Origin: Caulobacter sp. CCUG 60055
GTDB lineage: Bacteria > Pseudomonadota > Alphaproteobacteria > Caulobacterales > Caulobacteraceae
Length of the DNA: 64,000 nt
NCBI RefSeq assembly: GCF_022750545.1
Contig: NZ_PUIC01000001.1
Location: 496,001-560,000, forward strand
Direction: 5' to 3'
A program made the translations under genes and the position numbers. Within the stretch, counting starts at the first letter, position 1; each line of letters opens with the position of its first letter. This document shows positions 51,680 through 61,319 of this stretch, piece by piece. Below the pieces are notes generated by a model. That model did not search any database and was not told where the DNA came from. It saw nothing but the letters and a program-made list of their open reading frames with translations.

Positions 51680-51694
51680 TTGTGCAGCGCACAA
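51680..51694. promoter_or_regulatory. Palindrome midway between the phasin and carboxypeptidase genes
   Basis: TTGTGC-AGC-GCACAA is a perfect inverted repeat. Two more TTTGTG motifs follow at 51702-51707 and 51711-51716. It lies 147 bases upstream of the phasin start and 145 bases upstream of the carboxypeptidase start, in a 305-base gene-free region whose remainder holds no other clear signal. It may be an operator for either gene. Confidence 0.5.
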
Positions 51695-51838
51695 TAACGC
51701 GTTTGTGAAATTTGTGCGACGCAACAGCACGGCATCTAACCCATTCTGGTCACTTGTTGTTTACCTTGCCGAAACAACGATAAGAGCATGCTATGAGCCA
51801 GGCATGGCGGCGCGGGGGCCGCCAAGTTCCAGGGACCA

Positions 51839-53182
51839 ATGCGTATGTTCGAGCCCGTCCGCCGACTTCTGGTCACCGCCATCGCGCTTTCCGCGACGGC
51901 CCTGCCTGCGGCGCTCGTCGCGCCGACGGCCCAGGCCCAGATCCCCTACTCGGCCCTGCGCAACACCACCGAAGGCAAGTACGCCGCGGTCGTGGTCGAC
52001 GCCAACACCGGCGAAGTGCTGTTCGCGAAGAACGCCGACAGCCAGCGCTATCCGGCGTCGCTGACCAAGATCATGACCATGTACCTGACGTTCGAAGCCC
52101 TCGCCTCCGGGCGCCTCAAGGCCACCGACACCCTGGTCGTCTCGCCCCGGGCCGCCGCCCAGGCCCCGACCAAGCTCGGCCTGCGCGCCGGCGAATCCAT
52201 CACCGTCGACGAGGCCATCCGCGCCGTGGCGGTGAAGTCGGCCAACGACATGGCCGTGGCCCTGGCCGAGAAGATCGGCGGCAGCGAAGAACGGTTCTGC
52301 GCCCTGATGACCCTGCGCGCGCAGGAGCTGGGCATGACCAACACCCGCTATGTCAACGCCAACGGCCTGCCCGACAGCCGGCAGCTGACCTCGGCGCGCG
52401 ACCTGGCCATCCTGTCGCGGGCGGTGATGCGCGACTATCCGCAGTACTATTCGTATTTCGGCCTGCACGACTTCAACTATCACGGTCAGTCGATCCGCAA
52501 CCACAACGGCCTGCTGGCCAAGATGCCCGGCGTCGACGGCCTGAAGACGGGGTTCACCAACGCCTCCGGCTTCAACCTGGCCGCCTCGGCGGTGCGCGGC
52601 GACCGGCGGCTGATCGCCGTGGTGCTGGGCGGCAATTCGGTCGCCGCCCGCGACTCGCACGTCGAGGACCTGCTGGAGACCGGCTTCGACGTGATCCGCC
52701 GCCGCCAGATGGGCGAGCGCATCACCGTCGCCCAGAACCTGTTCGAACCCGCCCCCATCGGCGTGATCGACCGTCCGGCCACCGAGGAAGGCTCGGCCGA
52801 CCAGGCCGGCCTGCGCATCGTCCTCACCGACAACAGCAACCTGCGCGGCCCGGTCGCCAACCGGCCGATCGCCAATCCCCCTCCGCCGCCGCCCCGCCCC
52901 GTCGCCGCCAGCGTCGAGACCGCCAAGGGCAAGGCGCGCGGCAAGGGCGACTGGCTGGTGCAGGTCGGCGCCTATCGCCAGAAGACCCAGGCCCGCAGCC
53001 AGCTCGCCGCCGTCAGCCACAAGTTCTCCAAGCACTTCGCCAACGCCCAGGGCGGCGTCCAGGGCGGCGAAGGCATGTATCGCGTGCGGTTCTCCGGCTT
53101 CACCGCCGACGAGGCCCGGGCGGCGTGCGCGGCGCTGGGCGCCAAGCGCCAGAGCTGCATGGTGGTGCCGCCCTCGCACTGA
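51839..53182 (+). CDS. D-alanyl-D-alanine carboxypeptidase with C-terminal SPOR domain
   Basis: This 447-residue secreted serine peptidase S11 (PBP5/DacF type) has a signal peptide to about residue 34 and the active-site Ser74-x-x-Lys77 (SLTK). Ser134-Ala-Asn136 and KTG at 236-238 complete the active site. A Pro-rich linker (about 330-355) leads to a SPOR domain (about 365-447, DWLVQVGAYRQKTQA). It trims the stem peptide of peptidoglycan; SPOR targets the septum by binding denuded glycans. It is divergent from the phasin gene. Confidence 0.93.
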   Translation: MRMFEPVRRLLVTAIALSATALPAALVAPTAQAQIPYSALRNTTEGKYAAVVVDANTGEVLFAKNADSQRYPASLTKIMTMYLTFEALASGRLKATDTLVVSPRAAAQAPTKLGLRAGESITVDEAIRAVAVKSANDMAVALAEKIGGSEERFCALMTLRAQELGMTNTRYVNANGLPDSRQLTSARDLAILSRAVMRDYPQYYSYFGLHDFNYHGQSIRNHNGLLAKMPGVDGLKTGFTNASGFNLAASAVRGDRRLIAVVLGGNSVAARDSHVEDLLETGFDVIRRRQMGERITVAQNLFEPAPIGVIDRPATEEGSADQAGLRIVLTDNSNLRGPVANRPIANPPPPPPRPVAASVETAKGKARGKGDWLVQVGAYRQKTQARSQLAAVSHKFSKHFANAQGGVQGGEGMYRVRFSGFTADEARAACAALGAKRQSCMVVPPSH

Positions 53183-53194
53183 GGACGGCCTTCC

Positions 53195-53638
53195 CTACCC
53201 TTCCAGCAAGCGGTCCCGCGCGGCGTTGAGTTGCGCGGCCAGTCCGGGCGCGCCGCCCGCATCGGGATGCACGCGGCGGATCAACCGGTCGTAGGCGGCG
53301 CGGATCTCGGTTTCGCCCGCCTCCGGGCCGACCCCCAGGGTGGAGCGGGCCTCCGCCAGCGACATGCCGCCGCCAGGACGGCGGGCGGCCGAGGATCGCC
53401 CCGGAACGGCCTTGGCGACCGGTCGCCGGGCCGCCAGGGCCGTCCAGACGCCGAGCGCGGCCAGGAGGATCGCCTCCAGCCAGCCGCCCCTCGTTCCCAG
53501 ATAGGCGGCGGCCAGGAAAGCCGCCACCGCCGTCACGCCGGCCACCACGCGCCATTGCCCCTTGGCGACCTGGGGACGCGCCCGGCCGACGAAGGCCAGC
53601 AGGCCGATCACGGCGAAGCCGATGGCGATGTAAAGCAT
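53195..53638 (-). CDS. Membrane-anchored J-domain protein
   Basis: This 147-residue protein has two N-terminal hydrophobic segments (residues 1-17 and 30-48, with a third near 56-68). A C-terminal J domain (about 90-147) has SLAEARSTLGVGPEAGETEI and the invariant HPD in RLIRRVHPDAGG. It should activate an Hsp70 at the inner membrane, like Tim14/PAM18-type proteins. It is convergent with the carboxypeptidase gene (12 bases) and in line with mipZ upstream. Confidence 0.88.
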   Translation of the reverse strand: MLYIAIGFAVIGLLAFVGRARPQVAKGQWRVVAGVTAVAAFLAAAYLGTRGGWLEAILLAALGVWTALAARRPVAKAVPGRSSAARRPGGGMSLAEARSTLGVGPEAGETEIRAAYDRLIRRVHPDAGGAPGLAAQLNAARDRLLEG

Positions 53639-53659
53639 GTGCGCTCCCGCGCGGCCGGG

Positions 53660-54499
53660 TCAGGCGCCGGCCGCGGCGAGCCCTCCTTCGCCCGAATAGG
53701 CCGAAAGGCCAAGCGCGCGCATCAGGGCGCGCAGCTCCTGGCGCGCGGCGACGTGCTGCAGCGACACCGGCACCGGGCGCACCGTCGGCGACAGGTCGGC
53801 GATGGTCAGGCCGAACGGGAACAGCTCGCGATAGATCACCCGGTCCCGCAGGCCCGGCCCCATGCGGAAGCCGACGCGCCGGGACAGCGCGGTCATCCGC
53901 TCCTCGACCCGCTTGCGGTTGCGGGCCTCGGTGGTGGCCAGGCGGTTGCGCAGCACCACCCAGTCCATCGACGTCCGCGCCTGGGCCATCTTGGTCTTGC
54001 GCGCTTCCCAGACGGTCTCGGAATAGATGCTGGGCTTGATCAGCTCCAGGGTCACGGGATCGACCTGGCCCAGCATGTCGAAGTCGACGAAGCTGTCGTT
54101 CATCGGCGTGACCACGAGGTCGGCCCGCCCGTGGGCGGCGCGCGACAGGGGCGTGTCGCTGCCGGGCGTGTCGATCAGCACGAAGTCGGTTTCCGCCAGG
54201 GCCCGGCCGTAGGCGTCCTCGAAACGGGCCAGCCCCTCGCCCGCGTCGGCCTTGGCCAGGGCCGCGTCGTCGTCCGACAGACGGTACTCGCCCGGCGTGG
54301 GGGCCGACACCTTCGCCGCCTCCAGCCAGGTCCGGCGGTTGGAGAAGAAGCGCGCGGTCGATTGCTGGCGCAGATCGAGATCGATCACCCCCACCCGGGC
54401 TCCGCCATGCAGGAGCGCGGTGACGAGGTGGGTGGCGATGGTGGATTTGCCCGCGCCGCCCTTTTCGTTGCCGATGACGATCGTACGCGCTTCAGACAC
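53660..54499 (-). CDS. mipZ: MipZ division-plane positioning ATPase
   Basis: This 279-residue ParA-like ATPase has the deviant Walker A GNEKGGAGKST (Lys13 and Lys18) and the switch region VIDLDLRQQSTARFF. The sequence is very close to C. crescentus MipZ in DLVVTPMNDSFVDFDMLG, WVVLRNRLATTEARNRKR and GLRDRVIYRELFPFGL. It forms a bipolar gradient from ParB and stops FtsZ assembly near the poles. GTG at 54499 is the start: it gives a natural N terminus (SEARTIVIG), and no ATG is close. It is divergent from panC. Confidence 0.97.
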   Translation of the reverse strand: MSEARTIVIGNEKGGAGKSTIATHLVTALLHGGARVGVIDLDLRQQSTARFFSNRRTWLEAAKVSAPTPGEYRLSDDDAALAKADAGEGLARFEDAYGRALAETDFVLIDTPGSDTPLSRAAHGRADLVVTPMNDSFVDFDMLGQVDPVTLELIKPSIYSETVWEARKTKMAQARTSMDWVVLRNRLATTEARNRKRVEERMTALSRRVGFRMGPGLRDRVIYRELFPFGLTIADLSPTVRPVPVSLQHVAARQELRALMRALGLSAYSGEGGLAAAGA

Positions 54500-54686
54500 T
54501 TCAGGAGGGCCCCAACCCGAGTCGTTAACAAACTCCGACGAGATACCCTGCGCGGCGGCGGCGTCAACGCGCGCGTTCCGCCATGGAGAGCGCGCCGGCC
54601 GCGGCCCATCGCCCCGCCCGTGACGCAAGCCCCTGGCGCAGCGACGAAAATAGGCTATCGGAGACGGCGTTTCGCATGGACTTCGC

Positions 54687-55544
54687 ATGACCGCCTCCCC
54701 GCTCGCCACCGTCCGCACCGTCGCCGACCTGCGCGCCCATGTCGCCGCCTGGCGCCGCCAGGGCCTGCGCGTCGCCCTGGTCCCGACCATGGGGGCCCTG
54801 CACGCCGGCCATCTGTCGCTGGTGAGCCTGGCCCGGACCCGGGCCGACCGCGTGATCGCCAGCGTGTTCGTCAATCCGGCCCAGTTCGGCCCCAACGAGG
54901 ATTTCGCCGCCTATCCGCGCGACGAGGCCGGCGACGCCGCCCAACTGGCGGCCGGCGGCTGCGATCTGCTGTTCGCGCCCGCGGCCTCAGAAATCTATCC
55001 GCCAGGCTTCGCCACCACGGTCACGACCGCCGGGATCAGCGAGTCGATGGAGGGTCTCGCCCGCCCCGGCCACTTCGCCGGCGTCGCCACGGTGGTCAGC
55101 AAGCTGCTGATCCAGGCCGCCCCCGATGTCGCCGTGTTCGGCGAGAAGGACTACCAGCAGCTCCAGGTCATCCGCCGTGTCGCGATCGACCTCGACCTGC
55201 CGGTCGAGATCGTCGGCGCCCCCACGGCGCGGGCCGAGGACGGCCTGGCCCTGTCGTCGCGCAACGCTTATCTGACGGCCGAGGAGCGGCGGGTCGCCGG
55301 CGTGCTCAACGTGATCATGGCCCGCGCCGCCGGGCGCATCGCCGCCGGGGACGACATCGCGGCGGCCGAGGCCGAGGGCCGCGCCGCCATCGAGGCGGCG
55401 GGCTTCGCCCGCATCGACTATTTCGAGACCCGCGCCGCCGACGACCTGCGCCGGCTGGGACCGGGCGTCATCGACGCGCCGGGACGGCTGCTGGCGGCGG
55501 TCCTGCTCGGCCGCACCCGCCTGCTCGACAACCGCGCGATCTGA
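54687..55544 (+). CDS. panC: Pantothenate synthetase
   Basis: This 285-residue protein has the HIGH-like motif TMGALHAGHLSLV, the FVNPAQFGPNEDFAAYPR pantoate/ATP region, VFGEKDYQQLQVIRR and the KMSKS-like LALSSRNAYL. It joins pantoate and beta-alanine with ATP to make pantothenate. ATG at 54687 precedes the conserved core by 25 residues. Its stop abuts the stop of the DUF1489 gene, with no spacer (55544/55545). Confidence 0.96.
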   Translation: MTASPLATVRTVADLRAHVAAWRRQGLRVALVPTMGALHAGHLSLVSLARTRADRVIASVFVNPAQFGPNEDFAAYPRDEAGDAAQLAAGGCDLLFAPAASEIYPPGFATTVTTAGISESMEGLARPGHFAGVATVVSKLLIQAAPDVAVFGEKDYQQLQVIRRVAIDLDLPVEIVGAPTARAEDGLALSSRNAYLTAEERRVAGVLNVIMARAAGRIAAGDDIAAAEAEGRAAIEAAGFARIDYFETRAADDLRRLGPGVIDAPGRLLAAVLLGRTRLLDNRAI

Positions 55545-55955
55545 TCACCAGGCCCCGATCTCGCGCAGTTCGCGCGCGAGGTCCTGGGGCATGTCGCCGC
55601 CGGCCGCCTGCGCCAGGTCGGGCGGGGCGTCCTTGGCCTCGAAATAGCGCCAGCCCTGAAAGGCCCGGCGCGGCTGCGGCGCGGTATGGACGATGTCGGG
55701 ATCGAGCACGATCTCGCAACGGCTGGCCTGGCCCTCGCCAAGGGTCTCGATCGCCAGCACCCGCTGGCGGATCAGCACCGCGCCCTTCATCACCCAGTAG
55801 AGCGAACCGCCGTCGACGATCTCGGCGGCCCGCTTGGGGGTCTGGCGGGTGTGGACGCGATTGGCCTCGCCGGTCGCATAGTGCCTGGCGCGCCAGGCGC
55901 GCAGCTCCTCGACCGTGTCGCAGCCGACGCAGAGCTTGATGAGATGAAGCGGCAT
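55545..55955 (-). CDS. DUF1489 family protein
   Basis: This 136-residue soluble protein belongs to DUF1489. It starts MPLHLIKLCVGCDTVEELR and contains HTRQTPKRAAEIVDGGSLYWV, VLIRQRVLAIE and the terminal AFQGWRYFEAKDAPPDL. The family is broadly conserved in alphaproteobacteria and has no known function. The gene is convergent with panC, with the two stop codons touching. Confidence 0.9.
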   Translation of the reverse strand: MPLHLIKLCVGCDTVEELRAWRARHYATGEANRVHTRQTPKRAAEIVDGGSLYWVMKGAVLIRQRVLAIETLGEGQASRCEIVLDPDIVHTAPQPRRAFQGWRYFEAKDAPPDLAQAAGGDMPQDLARELREIGAW

Positions 55956-56003
55956 GCCGCCTTGATACTCCCGCCGCGCCGCCGAGGAAAAGCCGGCTCG
56001 GCG

Positions 56004-57902
56004 TCAGCCGGCCTTTTCCAGCCGCGCCAGCAGCACGCCTTCGCTCACCTGCTCGCCGGCGGCGACCCGCAGTTCGGCCACCACGCCGGCGAAGGGCGCG
56101 ACGAGGCCGTGCTCCATCTTCATCGCCTCCAGGGTGACCAGCGGCTGGCCGGCCTCGACCGCGTCGCCCTCGGCCACCGACACCGTCACGATCCGGCCGG
56201 GCATGGGCGACAGCACCGCGCCGTCGCCGCCCCCGGCCGCCGCGCCGTCGCCGCCGGCCACGGGCCGGCTGAACGCGAACGCCTCGCCGTCCTCGAAGAC
56301 GACGATGTCGCCGTCGGCGACCAGCACGCCCTCCGGCTCGTAGTCGGCCACGGCCAGGGGCGCGGTCAGCACCTCGCCGCCGCATTGCAGGCGGACCTGC
56401 GGATCGGCGGCGCGGTTGACGCGGAAGCCGGCCAGCCCGGCCAGCGGCGACCACGGCGAGGCGTCGTCCGCCTCGTCCTCGGCCAGCTCGACGCTGACCA
56501 AGGCCGCCAGCTGGGCGGCGGCGGCCGACGGCCCCCCGGCCGGGACCAGGACCTCCAGGCGCTGCTCGATGAAGCCGGTGTCGACGGCGCCGGCCAGGAA
56601 GTCCCCGTGGTCCAGGCAGCGGGCCAGGAAGGCGGCGTTGGTCTTGACCGGCCAGACCTCGACCTGCCGGCAGGCGTCGGCCAGCGACCGCGCGGCGGCC
56701 GTACGGGTCGGCCCGTGGGCGATCAGCTTGGCGATCATCGGGTCGTAGAACGGCGTGACCTCGCCGCCTTCCTCGACGCCGGTGTCGACGCGGACGGCGT
56801 CCTCGGGCAGGTGGAAATGGCTCAGCGGCCCGGTCGAGGGCAGGAAGCCGGTGACGGGGTTCTCGGCGTAAAGGCGGGCCTCCATGGCCCAGCCGTCCAG
56901 GCGGATCTGGTCCTGGGCCAGCGGCAGCGGCTCGCCCGACGCCACCCGCAGCTGCCATTCGACCAGATCCTGCCCGGTGACCATCTCGGTGACCGGGTGC
57001 TCGACCTGCAGCCGGGTGTTCATCTCCATGAACCAGATGCGGTCGGCGCGCAGTCCCTCGGAGGCGTCGGCGATGAACTCCACCGTGCCGGCGCCTTCAT
57101 AGGCCACCGCCTGGGCGGCCTTGACCGCCGCGGCGCACACCGCCTCGCGGGTCGCCGCGTCCATGCCGGGGGCCGGCGCCTCCTCGATCACCTTCTGGTG
57201 GCGGCGCTGCAGCGAGCAGTCGCGCTCGAACAGGTGCACCGCCCCGCCATGCCGGTCGGCGAACACCTGCACCTCGATGTGGCGCGGCCGGGTGACGTAC
57301 TTCTCGATCAGCACGCGGTCGTCGCCGAAACTGGCGGCGGCCTCGCGCCGGCAGGAGGCCAGAGCGGCGGCGAAATCGCCCGCCTGGTCGACCTTGCGCA
57401 TGCCCTTGCCGCCGCCGCCGGCGACGGCCTTGATCAGCACCGGATAGCCGATGGCGTCGGCCTCGCGCTGGAGCCGGTCCTCGGACTGGTCCTCGCCCAG
57501 ATAGCCCGGCGTCACCGGCACGCCGGCCTCGGCCATCAGCTTCTTGGCCGCGTCCTTCAGGCCCATGGCCCGGATGGCCGACGGCGGCGGGCCCACCCAG
57601 GTCAGGCCGGCGGCGATCACCGCCTCGGCGAAATCGGCGTTCTCGGACAGGAAGCCGTAGCCGGGATGGACGGCGGCCGCCCCGGTGCGCCGGGCGGCGT
57701 CCAGGATCTTCCCGGGGACCAGATAGCTGTCCCGGGCGGCCGGCGGGCCGATCAGCACCGCCTCGTCGGCCTCGCGCACGTGCGGCGCCCCGGCGTCCGC
57801 CTCGGAATAGACCGCGATGGCGCGCACGCCCAGCCTGCGGGCCGTGCGGATGATCCGGCGGGCGATCTCGCCACGGTTGGCGATGAGGACGGAGGCGAGC
57901 AC
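56004..57902 (-). CDS. mccA: Biotin-dependent acyl-CoA carboxylase alpha subunit (methylcrotonyl-CoA type)
   Basis: This 632-residue protein has biotin carboxylase (residues 1-445) with IANRGEIARRIIRTARRLG, the ATP-grasp GGGGKGMRKV and MNTRLQVEHPVTE. A linker/BT domain and a C-terminal biotinyl domain with EAMKMEHGLVAPF complete it. The biotin lysine is in AMKM. With the downstream beta subunit it should carboxylate 3-methylcrotonyl-CoA in leucine breakdown. Acetyl/propionyl-CoA carboxylases are alternatives. An enoyl-CoA hydratase lies upstream in the same direction. Confidence 0.88.
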   Translation of the reverse strand: MLASVLIANRGEIARRIIRTARRLGVRAIAVYSEADAGAPHVREADEAVLIGPPAARDSYLVPGKILDAARRTGAAAVHPGYGFLSENADFAEAVIAAGLTWVGPPPSAIRAMGLKDAAKKLMAEAGVPVTPGYLGEDQSEDRLQREADAIGYPVLIKAVAGGGGKGMRKVDQAGDFAAALASCRREAAASFGDDRVLIEKYVTRPRHIEVQVFADRHGGAVHLFERDCSLQRRHQKVIEEAPAPGMDAATREAVCAAAVKAAQAVAYEGAGTVEFIADASEGLRADRIWFMEMNTRLQVEHPVTEMVTGQDLVEWQLRVASGEPLPLAQDQIRLDGWAMEARLYAENPVTGFLPSTGPLSHFHLPEDAVRVDTGVEEGGEVTPFYDPMIAKLIAHGPTRTAAARSLADACRQVEVWPVKTNAAFLARCLDHGDFLAGAVDTGFIEQRLEVLVPAGGPSAAAAQLAALVSVELAEDEADDASPWSPLAGLAGFRVNRAADPQVRLQCGGEVLTAPLAVADYEPEGVLVADGDIVVFEDGEAFAFSRPVAGGDGAAAGGGDGAVLSPMPGRIVTVSVAEGDAVEAGQPLVTLEAMKMEHGLVAPFAGVVAELRVAAGEQVSEGVLLARLEKAG

Positions 57903-58003
57903 GGGCGTTTCCTGTTGGTTGGCCCGGCGGGGATCGACGGGACCTCCCGCCGGGCGATGGAATAGGCGCCGCCGGGGCGGCGGCGCGGATTGTCGTCTTG
58001 CTT

Positions 58004-58840
58004 TCAGAGCGCCCAGTTCGGCTTGCGCTTGCCCAGGAAGGCGCGCACGCCCTCCTGTCCCTCGGGGCTGGTGCGGCGCTGAGCGATGCGCCTGGCGGTG
58101 TCGTCCATCAGCGCGTGGTCGACCGGGCGTCCCCAGACGTCCCAGACCAGGCGCTTGGCGTCGGCGACCGCGCCGGGCGCGGCGGCCGCGATCTCGGCCG
58201 CCAGCCGTTCCGCCGCCGCGTCGAGCCCGGCCGCGTCGGCGGCCACCTCGTCGACCAGGCCGATACGCTCGGCGTGGGCGGCGTCGAAGACCCGGCCGGT
58301 GGCGAACAGCGCCTTGGCCGCGCGCGGCCCGATGGCGTTGACGACATAGGGGCTGATGGTCGCCGGCGTCAGGCCGAGCTTGACCTCCGAGAAGGCGAAC
58401 TTGGCGCCGGCCACGGCCACGGCCATGTCGCAGGCCGCCACCAGTCCCGCGCCGCCGCCGAAGGCCGCGCCGTCGACCAGCGCCACCGTCAGGGCGGGAA
58501 TGTCGGCCAGGGCCTTGAGCATCGACGCCAGCTCCATGGCGTCGTCGCGGTTGTCGGCCTCGGTCCAGTCCGCCGCCATGCGCATCCAGTCGAGGTCGGC
58601 GCCGGCGCAGAAGAACTCGCCCTCGCCTCGCAGGAAGACGATGCGAACGCCCTCTGCGCCCTGCAGCGTCTCGAACGCCTCCTTGAGGGCGGCGATGGTC
58701 GGGGCGTCGAAGGCGTTGCGCCGGTGCGGCCGGTTTATCCGGACGGTGGCGACGCCCTCTGGCGTGGCCTCGAGCCGGACCAGGGAGTCCGTCGGCTCGA
58801 CGGGCTCGGGAACGGGTGGTTCGGTGATGGCGTTGGTCAT
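58004..58840 (-). CDS. liuC: Enoyl-CoA hydratase/isomerase, probably methylglutaconyl-CoA hydratase
   Basis: This 278-residue crotonase has the oxyanion loop FFCAGADLDWMRMAADW and GGGAGLVAACDMAVAV with the second oxyanion Gly. The pattern CAGADLDWM-xxxA followed by AMELASMLKALADIP is typical of the leucine-pathway hydratase LiuC/AtuE group. Between the two carboxylase subunit genes, this supports methylglutaconyl-CoA hydration. About 22 non-conserved Pro/Glu residues start the protein. Confidence 0.85.
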   Translation of the reverse strand: MTNAITEPPVPEPVEPTDSLVRLEATPEGVATVRINRPHRRNAFDAPTIAALKEAFETLQGAEGVRIVFLRGEGEFFCAGADLDWMRMAADWTEADNRDDAMELASMLKALADIPALTVALVDGAAFGGGAGLVAACDMAVAVAGAKFAFSEVKLGLTPATISPYVVNAIGPRAAKALFATGRVFDAAHAERIGLVDEVAADAAGLDAAAERLAAEIAAAAPGAVADAKRLVWDVWGRPVDHALMDDTARRIAQRRTSPEGQEGVRAFLGKRKPNWAL

Positions 58841-58885
58841 CGGCTGTTCCTAGATCATGATGCCGGCGGTCGATGGGAGGCGCGC

Positions 58886-59692
58886 ATGAAGCCTGACGGT
58901 CCCAACCTGCGGGCGCCGAGCCTGGGCTTGACGGCGTTGCTGCTCGCCGCCGCGCCCGCGACCGGCGCGGAGCCCGGCGCGAACAGCCGCACTCTTATCA
59001 CCATGCAAGGCCGCCAGCAGCCCGCCTGGTTCCTGTGCGACGGGATCGACGCGCCGACCGTCCAGGTGGTGGGCAAGCCGGACGCCAAGGGCGATCTGGT
59101 CATCGCCGCCTACGACAAGGCCGCCCCGGGGCCGCCGCTGATCCACGACCACCATCTCGGCCCCGCCGATCCAGGCGCCGGAAACGTCCATTACGCCCTG
59201 ACCCGGAACGGCCGCCCGGCCGGCTTCCTGCACGCGTTCAATCCGGGCATGCTCGACGATCCCGACCGCGCCCTGACGCCGCCGTTCACCAGCATGCGCG
59301 TCGACGGCCGGGAGATCGGCTGCCGCTGGCTGGAAGGGACGCGCCTGATCGGCTTCAGCGCCCGGCGCACCTTCGCGGTCACGCAGGACCGCGCCGGCCG
59401 CCTGACCTATCGCACCTTCGACTTCTCCGAGGCCGCCCACGCCGCACCGGCCGCCGCGGACGGCGTCGAGCGAACGACGCGTCCGACGCTGACCATCGAT
59501 GGCGGCGTCGAAAGCACCGCCGCAGGCCAGACCGTTTTCCGCTTCACGAACAACGGTTACGGCTATGTGGTTCGCGTCCCGATCTCGCCCGGTTCGGGAC
59601 CAGCCAAGGTGCTGGTGACGCGGGGCGGCCGAACCGTTCAGACCGAGCCCCTCGCCGCCTACACCTGGGCGCCCAGGCCTTCGCGCCCCTGA
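58886..59692 (+). CDS. Secreted protein of unknown function inside the leucine-catabolism cluster
   Basis: This 268-residue protein has a signal peptide (LRAPSLGLTALLLAAAPATG, cleavage near residue 26). The mature part is beta-rich, with one Cys near residue 50 (WFLCDGIDAP) and another in GREIGCRWLEG. I recognise no domain. GGGAGG lies five bases before ATG 58886. It is on the opposite strand from the surrounding hydratase and carboxylase genes, so it is probably an insertion with its own expression. Confidence 0.78.
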   Translation: MKPDGPNLRAPSLGLTALLLAAAPATGAEPGANSRTLITMQGRQQPAWFLCDGIDAPTVQVVGKPDAKGDLVIAAYDKAAPGPPLIHDHHLGPADPGAGNVHYALTRNGRPAGFLHAFNPGMLDDPDRALTPPFTSMRVDGREIGCRWLEGTRLIGFSARRTFAVTQDRAGRLTYRTFDFSEAAHAAPAAADGVERTTRPTLTIDGGVESTAAGQTVFRFTNNGYGYVVRVPISPGSGPAKVLVTRGGRTVQTEPLAAYTWAPRPSRP

Positions 59693-59711
59693 TCGCGCCC
59701 GCCGCACCCGG

Positions 59712-61319
59712 TCACATCCGGAAGACGCCGAACCGGGTCTCCGGAATCGGCGCGTTCAGCGAGGCCGAAATGGCCAGGCCCAGGACGTCCCGGGTCTGGG
59801 CCGGGTCGATGACGCCGTCGTCCCATAGGCGCGAGGTGGCGTGGTAGGGGTCGCCTTCGTGCTCGTAGCGGTCGCGGATCGGCGTCTTGAACGCCTCCTC
59901 CTCCTCCGCCGGCCAGGCCTGGCCCTTGGCCTCCATGCCGTCGCGCTTGATGGTGGCCAGCACGCTGGCGGCCTGCTCGCCGCCCATCACCGAGATGCGG
60001 CTGTTGGGCCAGGTGAACAGGAAACGCGGACTGTAGGCGCGACCGCACATGCCGTAGTTGCCGGCGCCGAAGCTGCCGCCGATCAGCACCGTGAACTTGG
60101 GCACCTCGGCCGAGGCCACCGCCGTCACCAGCTTGGCCCCGTCCTTGGCGATGCCGCCGGCCTCGTATTTGCCGCCGACCATGAAGCCTGAGATGTTCTG
60201 CAGGAACACCAACGGAATCTTGCGCTTGCAGGCAAGTTCTATGAAGTGCGCGCCCTTGACCGCGCTCTCGGAGAACAGCACGCCGTTGTTGGCGAGGATG
60301 GCCACGGGCATGCCCCAGATCCTGGCGAAGCCGCAGACCAGGGTGGTCCCGTAGAGCGCCTTGAACTCCTGGAACTCCGAGCCGTCGACGATGCGGGCGA
60401 TCACCTCGCGCACGTCATAGGGCGCGCGCACGTCCTGCGGGATGATGCCGTACAGCTCCTCGGGATCGTATTTCGGCGGCCGCGGCTCGGCCAGGTCGAG
60501 TTCGACCCGCTTGGTGGTGTTGAGGTTGGCGACGATCGAGCGGACGATCTCGAGCGCATGTTCGTCGTTGGCCGCCACATGGTCGACGACGCCGGATCGG
60601 CGACCGTGCGTCTCGGCCCCGCCCAGCTCCTCGGCCGAGATCACCTCGCCCGTGGCCGCCTTCACCAGCGGCGGCCCGGCCAGGAAGATGGTGCCCTGGT
60701 CGCGCACGATCACCGTCTCATCCGACATGGCCGGCACATAGGCCCCGCCGGCCGTGCACGAGCCCATGACGCAGGCGATCTGCGGAATGCCCTCGGCGCT
60801 CATCCGCGCCTGGTTGAAGAAGATGCGGCCGAAATGGTCGCGGTCCGGAAACACCTCGGCCTGGTGCGGCAGGTTGGCCCCGCCGCTGTCGACCAGATAG
60901 ATGCAGGGAAGCCGGTTCTGCTGGGCGATCTCCTGGGCCCGCAGATGCTTCTTCACCGTCATCGGGAAATAGGCCCCGCCCTTCACCGTGGCGTCGTTGG
61001 CGACGATCATCACCTCGCGCCCGCTCACCCGGCCGATCCCGGTGATGACGCCGGCGGCGGGAGCCTCGCCGCCATAGAGATCGAACGCGGCGAGCGCCGC
61101 CACCTCAAGAAACGGCGAGCCCGGATCGAGCAGCCGCTCGACCCGTTCGCGCGGCAAGAGCTTGCCGCGCCCGGCATGACGTCGGCGCGCCTCCTCGGAA
61201 CCGCCGAGCGCGATTCCCGCCGTTCGCTCGTGCAAAGTCTCCGCAAGGCGCCGGTTCAGGGTCACATTGTCCAGAAAACCAGCCGAACTCGGGTTTATAT
61301 TGGTGGCGATCTGGCTCAT
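59712..61319 (-). CDS. mccB: Acyl-CoA carboxylase beta subunit (methylcrotonyl-CoA type)
   Basis: This 535-residue carboxyltransferase has the two halves typical of MCC-beta/PCC-beta. [21 protein letters not shown] and [21 protein letters not shown] lie in the N-lobe, with [32 protein letters not shown] lies in the C-lobe. The [19 protein letters not shown] segment is that of methylcrotonyl-CoA carboxylase. It pairs with the alpha subunit. ATG at 61319 ([12 protein letters not shown]) matches the family N terminus. Confidence 0.92.
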   Translation of the reverse strand: MSQIATNINPSSAGFLDNVTLNRRLAETLHERTAGIALGGSEEARRRHAGRGKLLPRERVERLLDPGSPFLEVAALAAFDLYGGEAPAAGVITGIGRVSGREVMIVANDATVKGGAYFPMTVKKHLRAQEIAQQNRLPCIYLVDSGGANLPHQAEVFPDRDHFGRIFFNQARMSAEGIPQIACVMGSCTAGGAYVPAMSDETVIVRDQGTIFLAGPPLVKAATGEVISAEELGGAETHGRRSGVVDHVAANDEHALEIVRSIVANLNTTKRVELDLAEPRPPKYDPEELYGIIPQDVRAPYDVREVIARIVDGSEFQEFKALYGTTLVCGFARIWGMPVAILANNGVLFSESAVKGAHFIELACKRKIPLVFLQNISGFMVGGKYEAGGIAKDGAKLVTAVASAEVPKFTVLIGGSFGAGNYGMCGRAYSPRFLFTWPNSRISVMGGEQAASVLATIKRDGMEAKGQAWPAEEEEAFKTPIRDRYEHEGDPYHATSRLWDDGVIDPAQTRDVLGLAISASLNAPIPETRFGVFRM

